The position numbers were made by a program, and so were the translations under genes. Below the pieces are notes generated by a model. It was given only the letters and a program-made list of their open reading frames with translations, searched no databases and was not told the DNA's origin. A DNA stretch of 17,234 bases, taken from positions 1 to 17,234 of the forward strand of contig JAHZBS010000027.1 in NCBI GenBank assembly GCA_019423265.1, given 5' to 3'. Shown piece by piece: positions 13,971 to 17,234 of this stretch (position 1 is the stretch's first letter; each line of letters begins with the position of its first letter). Source of the DNA: Clostridiales bacterium (GTDB lineage Bacteria; Bacillota_A; Clostridia; Lachnospirales; Bianqueaceae).

Positions 13971-13984
13971 TAGACGATACCGGA

Positions 13985-14497
13985 TTACTCCGTTTTCTTC
14001 AGCCAACGAAGGAGGAAGGCCTTCCCCTTCGTATGCCAGGTGAGGATAGTGTTGAGGTTGGCGTCCATGACGGAGGCGATCTCACGAAAGGGCATACTTC
14101 GAAAGTAGTGGAGATACAGAACCCGGGCATATCGGTGATCCATAGCCTTGAAAGCGGCATTGAGTTTTTGGAGCCGTTCCTTCTGGATCAGTTGATCCTC
14201 TGAAGAGATCCAAGGGCAGAGGGGCAACTCGTGCAGGTGAATGATCTCTTTACTTTCTTGGAAATATTGGCGTGTTAAATACCGAATGCGGTTTTGTAAA
14301 ATATTGACAATCCAACCCTGAATGGCTGGCACATCGCACCGGTCGGAATTCCAGTTTTGATATGCAAAGACAATAGCGTCGTGAACGGCATCCTGGGCGA
14401 GGGACGGATCTGGAAGTTGTCTCGCGGCATAATCTAAAAGGCATGTATAGATCTCCGCCAATGCAGCGTTAAAATCCTCTCGAGATAGCTCCGCCAT
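13985..14497 (-). CDS. ECF-like RNA polymerase sigma factor
   Basis: The 170-residue protein has a region 2-like part (PSLAQDAVHDAIVFAYQN...GWIVNILQNRIRYLTRQ, about 30-80) and a region 4-like helix-turn-helix (MDHRYARVLYLHYFRSMPFREIASVMDANLNTILTWHTKGK, about 118-158). There is no region 3, as in ECF sigma factors. The start at 14497 is chosen because GGGGAGGGTG lies just upstream; an in-frame ATG at 14602 would start upstream of the predicted transcript start and add 35 unusual residues. No anti-sigma gene is next to it. It is related to the sigma-like protein at 6185-6721. Lying between two glycoside-hydrolase-type genes it may control them, though both have promoters that look like those of the main sigma factor. 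Confidence 0.8.
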   Translation of the reverse strand: MAELSREDFNAALAEIYTCLLDYAARQLPDPSLAQDAVHDAIVFAYQNWNSDRCDVPAIQGWIVNILQNRIRYLTRQYFQESKEIIHLHELPLCPWISSEDQLIQKERLQKLNAAFKAMDHRYARVLYLHYFRSMPFREIASVMDANLNTILTWHTKGKAFLLRWLKKTE

Positions 14498-14592
14498 AAT
14501 CACCCTCCCCTCGTTCGATCTTTGAAGACTCGTATACCGCAGCGCCCCATTACAACCGCCCGACAACGGTCTGCCTGCTACAGTTCCACGAT

Positions 14593-14621
14593 AGTATATC
14601 ACAAAAGATCTAATAAAGCAA
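14593..14621 (-). promoter_or_regulatory. Promoter of the ECF-like sigma gene
   Basis: On the minus strand TTGCTT (14616-14621), a 17-base spacer and TATACT (14593-14598) with the extended element TGA. The leader to 14497 is about 90 bases. Confidence 0.55.
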
Positions 14622-14685
14622 AAAAGTTAACAAAATGATTATAATATAGTATGGAGTGTTGAATTAATCGTTTGTTATGTAAAAT

Positions 14686-14726
14686 TATAAAAGCTTGCCC
14701 TAGAATCATTTCCAGGGCAAGCTTTT
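14686..14726 (-). terminator. Rho-independent terminator of the GH38 gene
   Basis: Arms 14689-14701 and 14714-14726 pair over 13 bp with a 12-base loop. On the minus strand the T-rich end ATAATTTT follows. It starts directly after the GH38 stop codon. Confidence 0.75.
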
Positions 14727-14727
14727 G

Positions 14728-17076
14728 TTACTGCTCCAGCATGGATGTCTCCCGAACCGTATCGCCGGAAAAGCGCAGGGTTTTGATTTCAAAGGGGGAG
14801 AGGGTGACGGAGGCGGAGGTGCAGTCCTTTGGCGTCACCGTCACAGAGGCGTCTGTTCCGCGGGTCTCCCACAGGCGCAGTATGAGATCGGAGCTTCCGT
14901 CTTCCGCCATCTTCAAGGCTGATACGAGAGCGCCGTCGCCTTCAAGCCGCAGCCAGCTGTCCTCCGGCCCGCGGGCGCCTTCGTGAAACGCTTCATCGAC
15001 GACGATGGGGGGCATCGCCTGGGCGGCGGCGGCGGCCGGCCCGGAATGCCAGGTTCCCAGGTAGAGGCGGATATCGCCCTCTGTGATCCCTTGGTCTGTA
15101 TAGTCATACCGCTGGTTCGGGTCTAAGTCGCCCATGCGGAGGTCCCCTGCGATGGGGCTCCGGAGGACGGATAACCGCACGGTTTGTTTTTCCGCATCCG
15201 TGTCATAGGCGAAGATGCTCTCCGACACCACCATGTACTTTTCGGTGGTTAGCCATTCATTGAGCGGATATTCGCGCCCGTCAAAGGACTTGGGCGATTG
15301 GCCGTAGGGGAGTCCCACCTGGAACGCCGCATCGCCGCAAGGGGGAAGACAGAGCTTGAGAGCGGTCTGGGATTCATTCCAGTTGACTCGAAAATGGCAG
15401 TCGAGGTAAGGCTGATCTGCGTAGAGGGAATAGGTCAGCTCCAGCAGGGAGTTGCGGAATGTATAGGAGGCCTGAATGCGGGATAGAATGTCGCCCTGTT
15501 CTAGCACATGGCAGGAGACAAAGTGGAAATCTTCCAGCGCCGCTTCATAGCCATCGACATTAAAGGCCCACGTATCGCCGAGGTCGGACAGAGCCAGGGG
15601 CGTCAGCAGCGCGGGCAGCTGGAAGCCCTGGCCGCTGTAGGAGGCAGCCCCATTATCCGGGTTGATGGAGAGGGAGGAACCGCCGCAGGTGATAGAATTG
15701 GCAGCGGGATCGGGGCGGGGGGTTGGGTCGCCTTGGATCTGGCGGAGGCCGAAAACCTTGTATCCCAGGGGCGGAAGGTCAGCGTTAAAAGCCACGCGCG
15801 ACCGAAAGGCCGGGATATTGGAGCGCTCCTTGATGATTTGACATGGGTAGGTCCGGCCCGTTTCGTCGAATACCTCCAGCGCGCCGCTATACCAATCCAG
15901 CTCCCATACCCACTGAACCTCTGCTTCGATGGGGCCGGAATAGGGGGCTGCGTGAAGGTTAAAGACAACCAGGTTCCAAAGGGAGCTGAGCATTTGCATA
16001 TCCTTTGTCAGATATTGTAGGCTCCTGTGAAGGATCTCCTCCCCTGTGACCAAGGCGCGGCCCTGCAGATTCCGGGCGTGGAAATAAGCCTGGGGGATGC
16101 AGGCCCCGCCAATGATATCGTGGAATTGTGAGAAGAGAATGTCCTCCCAGCTTTTTGTCAGAGAAGGGAGGGGATACTCCTTGCCCTGGCTGTTGGCCAT
16201 CCATGCCGCTCGCTCAGCCTGCAACAGCATATACTCGCCCTGGCGGCCATGCCGCTTGACCGAGTGATTGTTGATGAACACGCCAAAATTCCGTGTTATC
16301 AGGTCATCGGTGACAATGGGTAGCGCCTCGGCAGTCTGCGCGCTAAAGAAATCTTCCGTGCCGCCGAAGCGAACCTTATAGGGCAGAGAGGGATCGGCGG
16401 AGAGGGAGGCTAGCTGGGCGATTGCCTTTTTCGTCGGAGCGCCGCCATGGTTTGTTATCCCGTAGACAAGCATAAGGTCATGGGGAGAGGATTCGATGGC
16501 CTCTGAAAAGAACTGAATGGACGTCTGAATATCCGGCGCGTGTCCCTCCTGTATCCGATATGCCAACACCTGGCTGCCATCGGCGGATTGCCAGCGAAAC
16601 AGCGGTCCGGGCAATTCCTGTTCCGTGGGATCGGGGCGTGAGAAAGCATAGTAGCGGATCCCGCATTTATGTAGAATCTGCGGCAGAGACGACGGATGGC
16701 CGAAGCTGTCGCTGTTGAATACGGTGACAGCGCGCTTTCCAAAGGTCTTCAGCAGGTAGTTTTGCCCGTATAGACCGTGGCGCACATAGCTTTCCCCTAA
16801 CCCGGCGTTGCAGTCCGGCTGTAAATACCAGCCCTCCGATAGCTCCCACCGCCCCTCCGCCACGCGGGCGCGGATGGATTCAAACATGGCCGGGTCCACC
16901 TCCCGGATCCATTCAAAGACAGGGGGACAGCAAAAAGAGTAGGTGAAGTCAGGGTTTTCCGTCATCCGCGCGAGAGCGGAGGCGAAGGTGGAGCGAATTC
17001 CCGCCATGGCCTCATCCCAGGTCCACAGCCAAACAGGGTCAAAATGCGTATTGCCAATGGCAAAAATAGTTTTCAT
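14728..17076 (-). CDS. Glycoside hydrolase family 38 (alpha-mannosidase-like)
   Basis: The 782-residue protein starts NTHFDPVWLWTWDEAM, the GH38 zinc and substrate motif (His11, Asp13). The catalytic-nucleophile region is FNSDSFGHP (Asp123), and FSQFHDIIGG supplies the further metal ligand (His319). The C-terminal half is beta-rich (NVDGYEAALEDFHFV, YADQPYLDCHFRVNWNE), as in the GH38 C-terminal sandwich domains. Members remove alpha-linked mannose with a zinc ion; related bacterial enzymes can prefer other linkages, so the exact activity is open. There is no signal peptide, so it is cytoplasmic and likely acts on imported glycan pieces. GGAGGA eight bases before ATG sets the start. Own promoter and terminator make it a single-gene unit. 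Confidence 0.88.
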   Translation of the reverse strand: MKTIFAIGNTHFDPVWLWTWDEAMAGIRSTFASALARMTENPDFTYSFCCPPVFEWIREVDPAMFESIRARVAEGRWELSEGWYLQPDCNAGLGESYVRHGLYGQNYLLKTFGKRAVTVFNSDSFGHPSSLPQILHKCGIRYYAFSRPDPTEQELPGPLFRWQSADGSQVLAYRIQEGHAPDIQTSIQFFSEAIESSPHDLMLVYGITNHGGAPTKKAIAQLASLSADPSLPYKVRFGGTEDFFSAQTAEALPIVTDDLITRNFGVFINNHSVKRHGRQGEYMLLQAERAAWMANSQGKEYPLPSLTKSWEDILFSQFHDIIGGACIPQAYFHARNLQGRALVTGEEILHRSLQYLTKDMQMLSSLWNLVVFNLHAAPYSGPIEAEVQWVWELDWYSGALEVFDETGRTYPCQIIKERSNIPAFRSRVAFNADLPPLGYKVFGLRQIQGDPTPRPDPAANSITCGGSSLSINPDNGAASYSGQGFQLPALLTPLALSDLGDTWAFNVDGYEAALEDFHFVSCHVLEQGDILSRIQASYTFRNSLLELTYSLYADQPYLDCHFRVNWNESQTALKLCLPPCGDAAFQVGLPYGQSPKSFDGREYPLNEWLTTEKYMVVSESIFAYDTDAEKQTVRLSVLRSPIAGDLRMGDLDPNQRYDYTDQGITEGDIRLYLGTWHSGPAAAAAQAMPPIVVDEAFHEGARGPEDSWLRLEGDGALVSALKMAEDGSSDLILRLWETRGTDASVTVTPKDCTSASVTLSPFEIKTLRFSGDTVRETSMLEQ

Positions 17077-17110
17077 AGAGAGTCCTCCAATTCAAGTTGT
17101 TGATGCCAGT

Positions 17111-17139
17111 ATTGTAGCATGATCACAAGGAAAAAGCAA
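17111..17139 (-). promoter_or_regulatory. Promoter of the GH38 gene
   Basis: On the minus strand TTGCTT (17134-17139), a 17-base spacer and TACAAT (17111-17116) with the extended element TGC. The remaining sequence to 17234 holds no gene that I can support. Confidence 0.55.
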
Positions 17140-17234
17140 ATTGTACTGGAAAAAAAGTGGGATGCGTTGGGGAAAGCGCTCATGGATCGCCCAGAATTCA
17201 TAAAAATTTGTCCATTCTACAGATTGCCATTTTA

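Noticed and set aside
17171..17184. A cre-like (CcpA) or LacI-type site around AAAGCGCTCA upstream of the GH38 promoter.
   Set aside because: Only 8 of 14 positions fit the cre pattern and the symmetry is limited to AGCGCT.

Overview
The window looks like a chromosomal piece of a moderately GC-rich anaerobic gut-type Clostridia, most like Oscillospiraceae. The signs are Bacillota-style GGAGG ribosome binding sites, TTGACA-N17-TATAAT promoters, several probable TTG starts, small clostridial ferredoxins and cytoplasmic glycan-degrading enzymes. This is an inference; genus and species cannot be read from the sequence. There are no rRNA or tRNA genes, no CRISPR array and no intact mobile element.

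Layout. (1) 1-2050: the 3' part of an NAD-dependent epimerase/reductase gene meets a convergent EamA/DMT transporter gene, and the two stop codons overlap. A divergent promoter pair then serves the transporter and a small MGMT-family DNA alkyl-repair protein. (2) 2085-8218: an unusual cluster, the most interesting part of the window. A strong promoter leads a tightly coupled run: HprK-like P-loop kinase, soluble S24/S26 (Ser-His) peptidase, PqqD-like RiPP recognition protein, radical SAM/SPASM enzyme, and an ACP-FkbH(HAD-IIIC)-GNAT-like fusion protein. A 26-bp perfect hairpin follows. Then come a separately promoted divergent sigma-like protein and an MFS exporter. Together they suggest a peptide-modifying pathway of RiPP type in which a carrier-protein-bound glyceryl-like acyl group may be used. 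No precursor peptide is visible. (3) 8219-8776: a frameshifted gene remnant, a terminator and a promoter. (4) 8777-10090: aspartokinase, followed by a hairpin. (5) 10224-11568, minus strand: a four-gene iron-sulfur operon (2[4Fe-4S] ferredoxin, NapH-like membrane Fe-S protein, ArsR-family regulator, atypical ferredoxin). A 34-bp palindrome overlaps the -10 of its promoter. The ArsR protein carries two cysteines placed like those of BigR/SqrR/YgaV persulfide sensors. (6) 11570-11800: a probable transposase remnant and a terminator. (7) 11839-17076, minus strand: a beta-helix protein resembling GH141, an ECF-like sigma factor and a GH38 alpha-mannosidase-like enzyme. Each has its own promoter, and both enzymes lack signal peptides, so they probably act on imported oligosaccharides.

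How the parts work together. In region 2 the kinase, PqqD, radical SAM enzyme and ACP-FkbH protein are likely the modifying machinery, the peptidase the leader protease, the MFS protein the exporter, and the sigma-like protein a dedicated regulator. In region 5 the ArsR protein probably represses its own operon. In region 7 the sigma factor is related to the one in region 2, so the window holds two members of one divergent sigma-like family next to two different functional cassettes.
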